Below are positions 25,937 through 35,886 of a stretch of DNA of 64,000 bases, in pieces. Numbering within the stretch: position 1 is the stretch's first letter; the number at the start of each line of letters is the position of its first letter. The notes under the pieces were generated by a model. That model did not search any database. It was given only the letters and a program-made list of their open reading frames with translations, and was not told the DNA's origin. Location: assembly GCF_020178975.1 (NCBI RefSeq), contig NZ_JAHXBU010000041.1, positions 107,101 through 171,100 of the forward strand, given 5' to 3'. The DNA comes from Cesiribacter sp. SM1. Its GTDB lineage: Bacteria; Bacteroidota; Bacteroidia; Cytophagales; Cyclobacteriaceae. A program made the translations under genes and the position numbers.

Positions 25937-26674
25937 TCAGACTTCGCTGTACCTGGCAAGCAGTTTGTTCAGGCTGCCGTGGATATCACCTTCAAACACG
26001 CCCCCATGGTAGCAAATTATTTTTTCAACCTCCAGCTGCTGCAGCTTCTTTACTGATGCGAGCGCCTGTGGCAAATCAAGGGTAAAATGCGGGTTGGCAA
26101 TCTCTAACTCACCCCCCTCAACAACCAGTGCATCGGCTGCAACTAAGGTTTTGAGCGCTGGCACATAGATTGAAATGTGGCCGGGCATATGGCCAGGTGT
26201 GTTTATAATGCTGATTCCCCTGAAAGAAGCTGGCGCAAAACCCTCTGCAAAAGTTTGATCCACCTCAACAGGCTTAAGGGCTTTTAGCATTTCCTGGAAA
26301 TATAGGGCTCCCTGCTTATGCTCCTCCGGAAGTGAAGGATAGAGATCTTCCGCCTGTTGCAGCCTTAGAGACTTCTTTTTTCCACTGATGTACTTTGCCT
26401 CAATTTCAGATGCGTAGACCTTTAGGGAAGGGTATGTAGCCTTTAGCTCATACAGCCCACCCATATGGTCTATATCATGATGTGTTATGATGATACCACT
26501 AAATGCTTCCGGGAAAATACCATGGCGCCTGGCTGCGGCTTCAATCTTTGGCAGAAAGCCTGCATAGCCGCAATCCACCAGTATGGTTTCGTGCCCGTTA
26601 CGTAGCACAACAGGATAAACAGCTTCTTCTTTACCGTTAAAAATAAATGGGATTTCCAGTACATCTACATCCAT
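25937..26674 (-). CDS. Metallo-beta-lactamase-fold hydrolase
   Basis: 245 residues. The metal motif ITHHDIDHMGG spans His65, His66, Asp67, Asp69 and His70; it is the HHDIDH variant of HxHxDH, in which the second histidine is an aspartate. The third ligand region is NTPGHMPGHISIYVP near residue 160 and the bridging aspartate lies in LVAADALV. A final ligand histidine is in IICYHGGVFEGD near the C-terminus. There is no signal peptide. The substrate is unknown; relatives include lactonases and thioesterases. It lies between a GNAT gene and an ABM-fold gene on the same strand. Confidence 0.88.
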   Translation of the reverse strand: MDVDVLEIPFIFNGKEEAVYPVVLRNGHETILVDCGYAGFLPKIEAAARRHGIFPEAFSGIIITHHDIDHMGGLYELKATYPSLKVYASEIEAKYISGKKKSLRLQQAEDLYPSLPEEHKQGALYFQEMLKALKPVEVDQTFAEGFAPASFRGISIINTPGHMPGHISIYVPALKTLVAADALVVEGGELEIANPHFTLDLPQALASVKKLQQLEVEKIICYHGGVFEGDIHGSLNKLLARYSEV

Positions 26675-26743
26675 AGGTATTCTGATAAGCCCATCAACAA
26701 AGCGGGGCTGTTACGCAAAGATAAATTGGCATTGAGGCTTGCT

Positions 26744-27196
26744 TTAGCTGCTCAGCTCCATGTGCAGGATCGGGTAAGGTTTTCCCATGGCATCCAGCGC
26801 CGATCGCATTACTGTTCTGAAACCCAGGTGTTCATAAAAACCCACCGCCTGAATATTTTCTTCATTTACATCCACGCGGGTCGCCTTCATTTTCTCGAGC
26901 GCATGCTTTAGCAGCATTTTTCCTATGCCATGCCCTCTTACATCCGGATGAATGAACAACATTTCTATTTTGCGCTCTGCTACACCTAAAAAACCCACAA
27001 TTGTATGGCGATCATTCCTGATGCAGCGTAGTTCCACCGCCTTCAGATATTCATGCAGAATCAGCGGCTTAAAATACGCTATGTCTTCCTCTTTCAGGAA
27101 AGCGTGCGTTGCGCGTACGGAAGCCTCCCAAAGCTCCACAACTTCAGGATATTCAGCTTCATCAACTTTATCGATGTGATAGTCCATAGATTTCAT
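26744..27196 (-). CDS. GNAT-family N-acetyltransferase
   Basis: 150 residues from the ATG at 27196; an ATG at 27187 is equally possible. The acetyl-CoA-binding motif A is IEMLFIHPDVRGHGIGKMLL (R/Q-x-x-G-x-G/A type), followed by VDVNEENIQAVGFYEHLGF. The YPILHMEL C-terminus is typical of small-molecule GNATs that acetylate amines. A TTG start at 27205 with an upstream AGGAGG-like sequence was rejected because that purine block is one arm of the terminator hairpin of the preceding operon. Substrate unknown. It is 69 bases upstream of the metallo-beta-lactamase-fold gene. Confidence 0.85.
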   Translation of the reverse strand: MKSMDYHIDKVDEAEYPEVVELWEASVRATHAFLKEEDIAYFKPLILHEYLKAVELRCIRNDRHTIVGFLGVAERKIEMLFIHPDVRGHGIGKMLLKHALEKMKATRVDVNEENIQAVGFYEHLGFRTVMRSALDAMGKPYPILHMELSS

Positions 27197-27214
27197 ACCA
27201 CACAAGTAAGGAAG

Positions 27215-27253
27215 GCCTCCTCTTCTGCCGGTTTAGCAGGCAGAAGGGGAGGC
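27215..27253 (-). terminator. Hairpin ending the cytochrome c/molybdenum hydroxylase operon
   Basis: Bases 27215-27229 pair with 27239-27253 over 15 base pairs with one G-T wobble, around a 9-base loop. It lies 25 bases beyond the stop of the cytochrome c gene and ends just before the GNAT gene. The following minus-strand tract is only weakly T-rich, so termination may be partial. Confidence 0.6.
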
Positions 27254-27278
27254 TATTTCATCAGTTAAAGGATTGGCT

Positions 27279-27701
27279 TCAGGATCTTTTGGCTTTTACC
27301 TGGCCGGCAGTAATCTGTTTGCCTTTGTTTCCCCAGCTGTTCATAATATAATTCATCACATCGGCCACTTCCTCATCACTAAGGTGGCTTTGCGGTGGCA
27401 TTACGCCATTGTACTGCACCCCATTTACAGTAATCTCTCCACTAGCACCATGAATAATATGATGGATGGCCCTTTCGGGGTCGGCCAGCAAATAATCAGA
27501 CTTTGCCAGCGGAGGAAAGGCCCCTGCTATTCCTTCCCCGCCCATCATATGGCAGGAAACACAGTTGGCGACATAGATCTGTTCACCCCTTTTAATGCTT
27601 TCCGGCAAACCATTATCCTGCTGCAGAGAAAAAGAGGTGGCTACTACTGTAATGGCCAGCGAGGCCAGGAGTAATTTCATTGGCAGTTTATACATGAACA
27701 A
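27279..27701 (-). CDS. Exported class I cytochrome c
   Basis: 140 residues. A signal peptide covers roughly residues 1-26 (the true start may be Met4 or Met8). The heme-binding motif CVSCH is at residues 47-51 and the probable axial methionine lies in GVMPPQSHL near residue 101. It is a single-heme electron carrier in the periplasm. It starts 8 bases after the stop of the molybdopterin-binding subunit gene. In similar clusters the cytochrome accepts electrons from the molybdenum hydroxylase. That pairing is inferred from position. Confidence 0.9.
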   Translation of the reverse strand: MFMYKLPMKLLLASLAITVVATSFSLQQDNGLPESIKRGEQIYVANCVSCHMMGGEGIAGAFPPLAKSDYLLADPERAIHHIIHGASGEITVNGVQYNGVMPPQSHLSDEEVADVMNYIMNSWGNKGKQITAGQVKAKRS

Positions 27702-27709
27702 TTTTATAA

Positions 27710-29893
27710 TTATACTTCATCCAGGTTTATAGGTAGTTTTCTGATTCTTTTGCCGGTGGCGCTGAATACAGCATTGGCCAAGGCAGGTGCTACAGGCGGC
27801 AAGCCGGGTTCTCCCACGCCACCGGGGTGCTCATTATTTTGCATGATGTGCACCTCTACCTCGGGCATTTCATTGATGCGCAACATGCGGTAGTTGTGGA
27901 AATTAGTCTGCTGTACTTTTCCCTCCTTAAAGATAATAGGATCTTTAATAGCCGCCGTTAGCCCCATTACAATGTTTCCTTCTGTCTGGGCACGGATGGT
28001 ATCGGGGTTTACAAAAGTGCCGCAATCTATTACACTCACAACTTTTTCCACCCTTAGTTTACCTTCTTTATTTCGCCCCATAAATAGTGCATGCGCCACT
28101 ATACTTCCAAATGATCTGGCAATGGCACAGCCTTTCCCTTTACCCGCCTCTGGCTTTGCAGCCCAGCCCGACTTTTCCTTTAACGCCTCCAGTACCTTGC
28201 GGTACCTGGAATCTCCCTGGCTCATCTCTATCCGCAACTCCAGCGGATCTTTGCCGTTCATCTGGGCCAGCTCATCAATAAAAGACTCATGCCCGAACAT
28301 GCTTGCCGAGGCATATACAGATCTCCACCAGGCAATAGGAATACTGGTTTCTGCCAGCACAAAGCTGGTTTTATAATTTGGGATCTGGTAGGGCGAATCA
28401 TGTTTGCTAATCCCCTCCATTGCCCAGGCATCGGGTGTATTTTCTTTTAGCCCATTCCAGAGTTGTCCCTGTATGCTGGGCGCCACAATTTTATGGTGCA
28501 GGGCAAGCACGTTCCCCTCTTTGTCTAGCGCGCCTTCCATTCTGCTTACGCTGGCCGAACGGAAAGGTCCCTGCAGGGTATCATCCTCGCGGGTCCACAC
28601 TACTTTAATGGGTGCTTTTAGTTCTCGCGAAAGATAGGCAGCCTCCAGGATGTAATCGGTAAAAGCCTTACGGCCAAAACCGCCCCCCAGGAAAGGCACA
28701 TGGATAATCACTTTATCATAGGGAATACCCAGGTATTCGCTCACGGCTCTTACTGCACCATCGGGACCCTGCACAGGCGCCCATATTTCGCATTCTCCAT
28801 CCCGCACATGCACCAGGGCATTTTCAGGCTCCAGGGGGCTATGTGCCAGGAAAGGTGTTTCGTAGCTGGCCATATGTTTCTTAGCGGCCTGTTCCAGCAC
28901 CTGCTTAAATTCCGGTGCCTGGTCATGAACGGCCCCCTCCTGCCCTGCCAGTTCATGTAAGCTGGCAATAAAAGCAGCAGAGTCTACTTCTTTCTCTGCA
29001 CTTGTGTTCCACTCTATCATCAGCCTTTTTCTGCCTTCTAGGGCACCGTAGTAGCTATCAGCAATAACAGCCACGCCCTCAAACGTTCTGGAGAAAAAAG
29101 GTCTTTCAGATTTTATCACATGTTTCACCCCTTTTACGGCCCTTGCTTTGCTGTCATCAAAGCTTACCAATTTACCCGTTATGGTAGGGCAGCGTTCAAC
29201 AGAGGCATACAGCATGCCTGGCACCTTCATATCCATACCATATACTGCACTGCCGTTTACCTTTAGCGGAACATCAGGCTTTGGCACAGATTTACCCACC
29301 CATTTAAATGCTGTAGCTGCTTTAAGCTTTGGCTCGGCAGGAACAGGTAGTGTACTGGCCGCTTCTATCAGTTCACCATAGCCCAAGCTTTTACCTGTGG
29401 AAGTATGAAGTACCCTGGCATTGGCTGTGCTGCATTCTGCCACAGGCACACCCCATTGCCGGGCGGCAGCAGTCATCAGCATTTCCCTGGCTGCAGCACC
29501 AGAATTTCTAAGGGTATTCCACGAGCCCCTGATACTGCTGCTGCCGGCTGCCAGCTGGTCGCCAAACTTTTTCTCACCTACTGATGATTTGATGGTAATT
29601 GTGGCCGGGTCTACATCCAGTTCTTCAGCCACAACGGTAGGGATAGACTGCCAGGTGCCCTGCCCCATATCGGGTTTATGGCTGATGATGGTGATCTTTC
29701 CTGATTGATCAATGATGATGAAAGGATTTATCTCTATGCCTTTCAGGGCTTCGAGCGCCATGTTCTGCAGCGGGGGCATTTTTTCAGCTACAGCCTCCAG
29801 GGCAGCGGCCGGAAAACCAAGTGCCAGAAAAATACCGGTGGCAGAACTCCTTTTCAAAAAGGTTCTTCTTGAAACTCCCTTAGTTGATTTCAT
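27710..29893 (-). CDS. Molybdopterin-binding subunit of a xanthine dehydrogenase-family hydroxylase, Tat-exported (IorB-like)
   Basis: 727 residues. The twin-arginine signal is [20 protein letters not shown] (residues 8-27). The molybdopterin-binding fold shows [32 protein letters not shown] and, near the C-terminus, [20 protein letters not shown], whose glutamate corresponds to the catalytic base of this family. The arrangement with a separate 2Fe-2S subunit and a cytochrome, without a FAD subunit, is like isoquinoline 1-oxidoreductase and membrane aldehyde dehydrogenases. It hydroxylates or oxidises a heterocycle or aldehyde in the periplasm. The substrate is unknown. The start overlaps the 2Fe-2S subunit gene by 14 bases. 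Confidence 0.9.
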   Translation of the reverse strand: MKSTKGVSRRTFLKRSSATGIFLALGFPAAALEAVAEKMPPLQNMALEALKGIEINPFIIIDQSGKITIISHKPDMGQGTWQSIPTVVAEELDVDPATITIKSSVGEKKFGDQLAAGSSSIRGSWNTLRNSGAAAREMLMTAAARQWGVPVAECSTANARVLHTSTGKSLGYGELIEAASTLPVPAEPKLKAATAFKWVGKSVPKPDVPLKVNGSAVYGMDMKVPGMLYASVERCPTITGKLVSFDDSKARAVKGVKHVIKSERPFFSRTFEGVAVIADSYYGALEGRKRLMIEWNTSAEKEVDSAAFIASLHELAGQEGAVHDQAPEFKQVLEQAAKKHMASYETPFLAHSPLEPENALVHVRDGECEIWAPVQGPDGAVRAVSEYLGIPYDKVIIHVPFLGGGFGRKAFTDYILEAAYLSRELKAPIKVVWTREDDTLQGPFRSASVSRMEGALDKEGNVLALHHKIVAPSIQGQLWNGLKENTPDAWAMEGISKHDSPYQIPNYKTSFVLAETSIPIAWWRSVYASASMFGHESFIDELAQMNGKDPLELRIEMSQGDSRYRKVLEALKEKSGWAAKPEAGKGKGCAIARSFGSIVAHALFMGRNKEGKLRVEKVVSVIDCGTFVNPDTIRAQTEGNIVMGLTAAIKDPIIFKEGKVQQTNFHNYRMLRINEMPEVEVHIMQNNEHPGGVGEPGLPPVAPALANAVFSATGKRIRKLPINLDEV

Positions 29894-30353
29894 GCGTCAT
29901 CATTTTAGCAGCCAGGTGAATTGCTTTTCTTACACGCGGATAGGTGCCGCAGCGGCATAAGTTTCCCTGCATGGCCAGGTCTATATCCTCATCAGATGGT
30001 TTTTGGTTCTTGCTCAGGAGGGCTACGGCAGACATGATCTGCCCAGACTGGCAGTAGCCGCATTGCGGAACCTGCAGTTCTATCCATGCCCGCTGTACCG
30101 GATGGGAATTATCCTCACTGATGCCTTCAATGGTTGTGATCTTTTTACCAACCGCCGCCGAAACAGGAAAAGTACAAGATCTTATAGCGGTTCCATCTAA
30201 GTGAACAGTACAGGCGCCACACTGGGCCATACCACAGCCAAATTTGGTGCCAGGCATTCCAAGGGTGTCCCTTATTACCCAGAGCAATGGCGTTGCAGGT
30301 TCTACCTCAACCGTAAGGTTCTCCCCGTTAATGCTTAACTTATATTCTGCCAT
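29880..30353 (-). CDS. 2Fe-2S subunit of the molybdenum hydroxylase (IorA-like)
   Basis: 157 residues, normal for the small subunit. The plant-ferredoxin-type cluster is bound by Cys40, Cys45, Cys48 and Cys60 ([18 protein letters not shown]). The second cluster is in the helical domain with Cys98, Cys101, Cys133 and Cys135 (QCGYCQSGQ and [10 protein letters not shown]). It passes electrons from the molybdenum centre to the cytochrome. It has no signal peptide of its own, so it would be carried through the Tat system with the large subunit. It is the first gene of the operon. Confidence 0.92.
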   Translation of the reverse strand: MAEYKLSINGENLTVEVEPATPLLWVIRDTLGMPGTKFGCGMAQCGACTVHLDGTAIRSCTFPVSAAVGKKITTIEGISEDNSHPVQRAWIELQVPQCGYCQSGQIMSAVALLSKNQKPSDEDIDLAMQGNLCRCGTYPRVRKAIHLAAKMMTHEIN

Positions 30354-30796
30354 AAAAAATTGTATTAATCCTAATCAAGATAATAATTTACTACTACATC
30401 GAATGCATTGGCAGTCGATTTTTTATGAGCGGCAAATAAGGAGGAGGAGTAACAGCATCTGCCTGAATCTTATGGTGTCTGTTACAGGTACATCCTCTCA
30501 TCAGATGAGCAAACAAAGTAGTCGGTGCTGTTTTTCCATGCAGCGCCTGACACTAACTGCCGATAGCCAGTGCTGCAACTTTCGCCTTGCAGACACTCAT
30601 CAAGCAGGTTTATTATTCTGAAGATTGAAGTATTCTTATCGTACTGCCGGTACTTCATCCATTTTTTCCACTCGGGAAGTCAGGACCAGGGCATAGAGCA
30701 AAGTAAATATTCAGCTTTTCCGCTGCAGTAACAAGCCTGGCATTTGCTGCCTGCACGCCCACAACTGTTTATATAGCACTGATTTTCAAGCCTTAG
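30354..30796. other. 443-base gap without a recognised gene
   Basis: This divergent region separates the molybdenum hydroxylase operon from the TamB-like gene. I see no conserved ORF, no canonical TAnnTTTG promoter and no strong hairpin. It must hold promoters for both sides. Confidence 0.6.
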
Positions 30797-33700
30797 TTGT
30801 TAAACAAATCTAACAAAGGCAAAAGAACAAAAGCTGGCTGTCATAACCTTGAGCCCCTGTTTTCAGTTAATAAAGGGTACTTAAATGCTACAACTATCGC
30901 TACTAATAAATCAATCGGACACTATATATGGCTCCCCATAAAGTGGCTGCTGTATATCATTGGAGGCATATTAGGCCTGCTGGTACTTATTATTATCCTG
31001 CTGCAAATACCTGCAGTTCAAACCAAAGTAACACAAAAAGTTGCCGATAACTTTGCTAAGCAATGGGGCACTACGGTAAGCATTGGTAAGGTTAATATCC
31101 GCTTTTTTGAGACTGCAACCCTGCAGGATGTATACATTGAAGACCTTTCTGGCGATACCCTGCTGTGGGCCGGATTTGTAAAGGCAGACATAGGTGCTTT
31201 TGCACTCCTGGATTCGCGCCTCACCCTGGATGAGGTTGCCCTGGAAGATGCATACATCAACCTGTACCGCCAGCAGGATAGCACAAAGTTTAACTATGAG
31301 TTTATTGTAGACAGTTTTACCTCAGATACTACAGCTGTAGACACCACCAGCACTGGTTTTGAGTTTGACCTCTACCAGGCCCGGCTCGAGGATGTACGCC
31401 TTCGTTTTGTAGACGACTCCTCCAGTTTAAGGCTCAATGTTCATGCACCTTACCTGCTGGCAGAGCTGGAGACCCTGGGGCTCGAGCAGCAGCATGTGCG
31501 GGTTTCCAATGTTGATATCCGCGACCTTAACGGCTCTTTCCAACAACTGACAGCTGCACCCGCAGAAGATACGCTTGCCACCGCTCCCGAGGTAGCCCAG
31601 GAGCTGGATTCTGCCATGCTCAACCCCAGTGGCTTTCGCATAGCAGTAGAAAATTTCGATGTTAAAAACACCCAGTTCCTTTTCCAGACCAGCGAGGAAA
31701 CAGAGCAGGGTACCATAAACTTCGAAAACCTCGACCTGCGCAACATTGATATTGGCATCAGCGATTTTTACCTGGCTGGCGACACCCTTAATGTTAGTGT
31801 AGACCAGCTAGCAGCCATTGAAGAAAACAGTGGCTTTGTGCTGGAGAATTTTGCCATGGAGGTAGCACTGGAGCTGCCCATGTTCTCGGCAACCCTAAAA
31901 GAGGTACTTACCCCGAACACCCGCATTACCGATGAGGTACGAATAGAACAGCTCTCCATTGAACCGGGGGCAGATATGCTGGCAGGCCTGCAGGTGTCGG
32001 CCAACCTCAGCAATGCCGTTATTGGCATGAAAGATGCCACCTACTTTACCCCCGGCCTGGATACCCTGCCAAAACTTAGCCAGCTTAGCCTGTTGCTAGA
32101 CCTGGAGGCACGGGTTGCTGATAACGAAGCCGCGGTACCAACCCTGCACCTAAGAACAGAAGATGGCGGCCTTAACATGCGGGCTACTGCCACTGCCAGC
32201 GGACTAAATGACCTCAACACCGTTCGCTTTGATGTGCAGGTGCAGGAGCTTAGCACCACCGCCAGCTACCTGGAGGAGTTTGCCTTTATGCCCGACCTGC
32301 CCCCTGCCGCCCGGCAAACAGGCCGGCTTAACCTGATTGCCCAGGCCGAAGGTACCCCGCAGAATGTAGATGTGGTAGCCCGCCTTCGGAGCGGCGTGGG
32401 CCTGCTGGAAACCAATATGCTCTACCGCGCACCTACCGACAGCCGCTTTATACTGGCAGGCAATGTAGATGCTACGAACTTTGACCTGCGCCCCTTTGTA
32501 GGCGACAGTCTTGGGCTTGGCCAGGTTACCCTTAGCAGCAAAGTGCGGGTAGATGGCAATGGCAGCCAGATAGATGTGGAGAAGTTCTCTGTGCTGATAG
32601 AAGAACTGGAGTATAATGATTACACCTATGAAGGACTGGCCGCAGAGGGCTATTTTGTAGACAGTGTAATGGAAGTAGTAGCGGCCTATGAAGACCCCTT
32701 TCTAAACTTCGACCTTTACGCCCATTCCGATCTTAAAGATTCACTGCCCCTGGTTGAGGCAGAGCTTAACCTCGACAGGCTCAACATGTATCGCCTCAAC
32801 CTTAGCCCCGATAGTATTATCGTAAGCACCAAGCTTGTGGCTGAAGTAAGAGGCCAGGACCCCGACCAGATAGAGGGCGTGATGGCTTTGCGGGAAACAG
32901 AACTCATCCGGGGTGCCAAGAGCTGGTCGCTCGACAGCCTCATCGTAACCTCCACCAAAGAACCCAGCGGAGAAAGAGACATTAACCTGGTCAGCGATTT
33001 TATGTCGGCCAGCTTAACAGGCAAATACCTGTTTGCCAACCTGCAGAATGTAATAGACAATTTCACTGGCTACTATGTTACTGCCGCTAAACCAACAGAA
33101 GAAGATGTAATTGAAGGCAGTGATGAAATAAGGCTGGAGATAAATATGTGGGATGAACCCATTATTGCCAAAGCCTTTGTGCCAGACCTGGAGCTGCTCC
33201 ACCCCTTAACCCTTACCGCAGAGCTTAGAGATGCCGAGCGTGCCTTTGACCTGGATATGAATGCGCCAGGCATTTCCTGGGCAGACTCAGTTGTAATACG
33301 TAATTTAATTATTGATGCCACAACTGTCGACAGAGTCTTTTCCTTTGATGTTGATGCTGATCAGATAAAGGTAGGAACGCTGGCCGATATACCACAGTTT
33401 GAGCTAAATGGCGACTGGGCACAGGATAGCCTGCACTTTGACCTTGGCCTTGCCCCCCAGAACGACAGCACCCACTTACTACTGGGTGGAGCCGTTAGGT
33501 TTAGGGGCGATACCATAGCCCTGGCACTTGACCAGACAGACCTGGCCCTGAAAGGGCAGCAATACGAGCTGGCCAGTGATGCTGTAATCAGGTATGCGCC
33601 GGAATACCTTTATATCAGAGATTTTGCCCTTGCGCAGGGCCAACAACTGCTGGCTGTAAACACCGAAAGGGAAGGCACCCCCAATCCCCTGCTCATCGCC

Positions 33701-35746
33701 CAGATAGACCAGTTCCAGATTGGCGACTTTATGGATATCATGGGCATGGAAGATTACAAACTTGCCGCCACCCTGGATGGCAGAGTACAGCTTACACAGC
33801 CCATGAATATATCTGCCATTGAGGCAAACCTGCAGATTAACAACCTGGTGGTAGACAGCCTGCTGGTGGGTGATGTACAGATAGAAATGAACCAGGCATC
33901 TGCAAATGGCAGGATCAATACCGATATTTCACTGCAGGGCCCCGGCAACGACCTAACCATTGCCGGCTACCTCAATATGGCAGACAGCACCAATGCCATG
34001 GCGCTGGATATAGACATAAACTCTTTTAAACTGGAGCCCTGGGAGCCCTTTGTAGAAGAATTTATTACCGATGTTAGCGGCAGCCTGCAGGGCAGTATCG
34101 ATATTGCCGGAACCTTGAATGAGCCACGCGTGGAGGGTCAGATAGGCTTTAATGAAAACAGTGCCTTCCGCCCGGCTCTTACTGGCTCACGCTATACCCT
34201 GAACAACGAATATGTAGACATCAACAATGAAGCCATCAGCTTCGATAGCTTCACCCTGCGAGATTCTCTAAACCAGGAGCTGGTTATAAATGGACAGGTG
34301 GCACACCAGTTCTTTACTGATTTCAGATTTAATCTTGATGTTAACTCAGATAACTTCCTGGTTGTAAACAAAGACAGGGATCTGGATGCCCTGTTCTATG
34401 GCAGATTGTTTGTGAGCACCAATTCGCAAATACGGGGCCCTATGGACGATATAGTGGTGAAAGGCAGCCTGGAGGTTGGCGACAGAACAGATTTTGCCCT
34501 GGTTATGCAATCTGAAGATGCAGATGCCGGTACTGCAGCCTACATTAATTTTGTTAATACCAATGCTTTCCTGGCACAGGATACCACCTCTGCAGGTGTA
34601 CAGGCCGATACTTTAGGAGATGTTGCCAGTACAAGCTATTTTACCCTGATAACATCTGTTACAGTACCTGAAACTGCAACATTCACGGTAGTGGTAGATC
34701 CGGGCACCGGAGATTTTCTGGAAGTGCAGGGATCTGCAGACTTACAGGTGCGCATGGAGCCTAATGGCGATCTGAACCTGCAGGGTGTGTACGAAGTTGA
34801 ACAGGGACGCTACCGCCTCAGCTTTATGGAGGTAATACAAAAGAGCTTTGCCATAGAGGAGGGTAGTACGGTAGCATTCAGTGGCGATCCGCTCAATGCT
34901 GAGCTAAACCTAACAGCCATTTACACCACAGAGGCCAGCAGGCTGCCCCTGGTTAACAGGTATGTTGAGGAGGGAACTACTGAGTATGCTGCCGCCCGCC
35001 GCAAAGAGCCTGTAAATGTTCTAATGAGCATGAATGGCACCCTGGAAGACCCTGTCTTTTCTTTCGATATTGTAGCACCCGAATCGCAGTATGGCGCCAT
35101 GAGCAGCAGTGTGGTAGCCAGGGCACTGGAAGAAATCAAAAACGACGAATCGGCCCTGTTCCGGCAGGTATTCGGGCTTATTGTGCTGAACCGCTTTATT
35201 GCTGAAAACCCGCTGGAAACAGGTCCGGGTGGTGGTGGTGCCGCAGGAGCAGTAAATGCCCGCATTGACCAGAGCCTAAGCAGCTTCCTTACCGATCAGC
35301 TTAATGCTGTTACACAGGATTACCTGGGAGTAGAAATAGAGATTGACATAGAATCACAGCAGGGCGAAGGCGCTAACACCATTGGTGGTGGCGGAAGAGA
35401 TGTTGGATTTAACCTGAGCCGCTCCCTGTTCAACGACCGTGTTGAGGTGCAGTTTGGTGGCGTAAGCAGCGTGAATGCAGGCGGTGGCGGCGGTCCAGCG
35501 GGCAGCAGCGGCACACAGTTCGCGGGTAACTTTGCCGTTCTGTACCACATTAATGAAAAAGGAAATCTTAACCTCAAGATCTTCCAGCGTAACGACCGCG
35601 ATGTGCTCACCAATGAGTTTATTCCCAAAACAGGCGTAGCGCTCTCTTACTTCAAACACTTTGATTCCCTGCAGGGCCTTTTTGGCAGAGAACCAACCCA
35701 GCGGGAAATGCTGAAATCTGACGGTGCTGTAAAAACAGAACTTTAA
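30797..35746 (+). CDS. TamB-like translocation/assembly protein
   Basis: 1649 residues. The reading frame opens at a TTG directly after an in-frame TAG; no in-frame ATG occurs for several hundred codons, so TTG is the likely start. One membrane helix (about residues 48-72, LLYIIGGILGLLVLIIILLQ) is followed by a very long beta-rich region, typical of AsmA/TamB bridge proteins. The C-terminal domain (from about residue 1310) has GDFLEVQGSADLQVRMEP, LQGVYEVEQGRYRLSF, PVNVLMSMNGTLEDPVFSF and SSFLTDQLN, matching DUF490/TamB. It spans the periplasm and helps lipid transport or outer-membrane protein assembly. A strong terminator follows. Confidence 0.88.
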   Translation: MLNKSNKGKRTKAGCHNLEPLFSVNKGYLNATTIATNKSIGHYIWLPIKWLLYIIGGILGLLVLIIILLQIPAVQTKVTQKVADNFAKQWGTTVSIGKVNIRFFETATLQDVYIEDLSGDTLLWAGFVKADIGAFALLDSRLTLDEVALEDAYINLYRQQDSTKFNYEFIVDSFTSDTTAVDTTSTGFEFDLYQARLEDVRLRFVDDSSSLRLNVHAPYLLAELETLGLEQQHVRVSNVDIRDLNGSFQQLTAAPAEDTLATAPEVAQELDSAMLNPSGFRIAVENFDVKNTQFLFQTSEETEQGTINFENLDLRNIDIGISDFYLAGDTLNVSVDQLAAIEENSGFVLENFAMEVALELPMFSATLKEVLTPNTRITDEVRIEQLSIEPGADMLAGLQVSANLSNAVIGMKDATYFTPGLDTLPKLSQLSLLLDLEARVADNEAAVPTLHLRTEDGGLNMRATATASGLNDLNTVRFDVQVQELSTTASYLEEFAFMPDLPPAARQTGRLNLIAQAEGTPQNVDVVARLRSGVGLLETNMLYRAPTDSRFILAGNVDATNFDLRPFVGDSLGLGQVTLSSKVRVDGNGSQIDVEKFSVLIEELEYNDYTYEGLAAEGYFVDSVMEVVAAYEDPFLNFDLYAHSDLKDSLPLVEAELNLDRLNMYRLNLSPDSIIVSTKLVAEVRGQDPDQIEGVMALRETELIRGAKSWSLDSLIVTSTKEPSGERDINLVSDFMSASLTGKYLFANLQNVIDNFTGYYVTAAKPTEEDVIEGSDEIRLEINMWDEPIIAKAFVPDLELLHPLTLTAELRDAERAFDLDMNAPGISWADSVVIRNLIIDATTVDRVFSFDVDADQIKVGTLADIPQFELNGDWAQDSLHFDLGLAPQNDSTHLLLGGAVRFRGDTIALALDQTDLALKGQQYELASDAVIRYAPEYLYIRDFALAQGQQLLAVNTEREGTPNPLLIAQIDQFQIGDFMDIMGMEDYKLAATLDGRVQLTQPMNISAIEANLQINNLVVDSLLVGDVQIEMNQASANGRINTDISLQGPGNDLTIAGYLNMADSTNAMALDIDINSFKLEPWEPFVEEFITDVSGSLQGSIDIAGTLNEPRVEGQIGFNENSAFRPALTGSRYTLNNEYVDINNEAISFDSFTLRDSLNQELVINGQVAHQFFTDFRFNLDVNSDNFLVVNKDRDLDALFYGRLFVSTNSQIRGPMDDIVVKGSLEVGDRTDFALVMQSEDADAGTAAYINFVNTNAFLAQDTTSAGVQADTLGDVASTSYFTLITSVTVPETATFTVVVDPGTGDFLEVQGSADLQVRMEPNGDLNLQGVYEVEQGRYRLSFMEVIQKSFAIEEGSTVAFSGDPLNAELNLTAIYTTEASRLPLVNRYVEEGTTEYAAARRKEPVNVLMSMNGTLEDPVFSFDIVAPESQYGAMSSSVVARALEEIKNDESALFRQVFGLIVLNRFIAENPLETGPGGGGAAGAVNARIDQSLSSFLTDQLNAVTQDYLGVEIEIDIESQQGEGANTIGGGGRDVGFNLSRSLFNDRVEVQFGGVSSVNAGGGGGPAGSSGTQFAGNFAVLYHINEKGNLNLKIFQRNDRDVLTNEFIPKTGVALSYFKHFDSLQGLFGREPTQREMLKSDGAVKTEL

Positions 35747-35760
35747 GTAAACATAGAATG

Positions 35761-35803
35761 AATAAAAGGCCGGTGCTGAAACTTCAGTGCCGGCCTTTTA
35801 TTG
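35761..35803 (+). terminator. Intrinsic terminator after the TamB-like gene
   Basis: AATAAAAGGCCGG and its complement CCGGCCTTTTATT flank an inner stem with two wobble pairs that closes on a 4-base loop. The T-rich 3' side makes it canonical on the plus strand, and the A-rich 5' side suits the minus strand too. It starts 15 bases after the TamB stop. Confidence 0.88.
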
Positions 35804-35886
35804 TTTTACTGTCTTCTGGTAATTTATTCCAATTCTGAATTAGGAAAATGGCTAAGAAATGGCAAAAAGCTTTATTTTTGCCCTGA

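Noticed and set aside
27197..27221. TTG start of the GNAT gene at 27205 with an AGGAGG-like site
   Set aside because: The purine block is one arm of the upstream operon's terminator hairpin, and two ATG starts are available.
35873..35880. TATTTTTG before the gene at 35887
   Set aside because: It resembles a -7 box but lacks a -33 element and would give a leaderless transcript; not called as a promoter.
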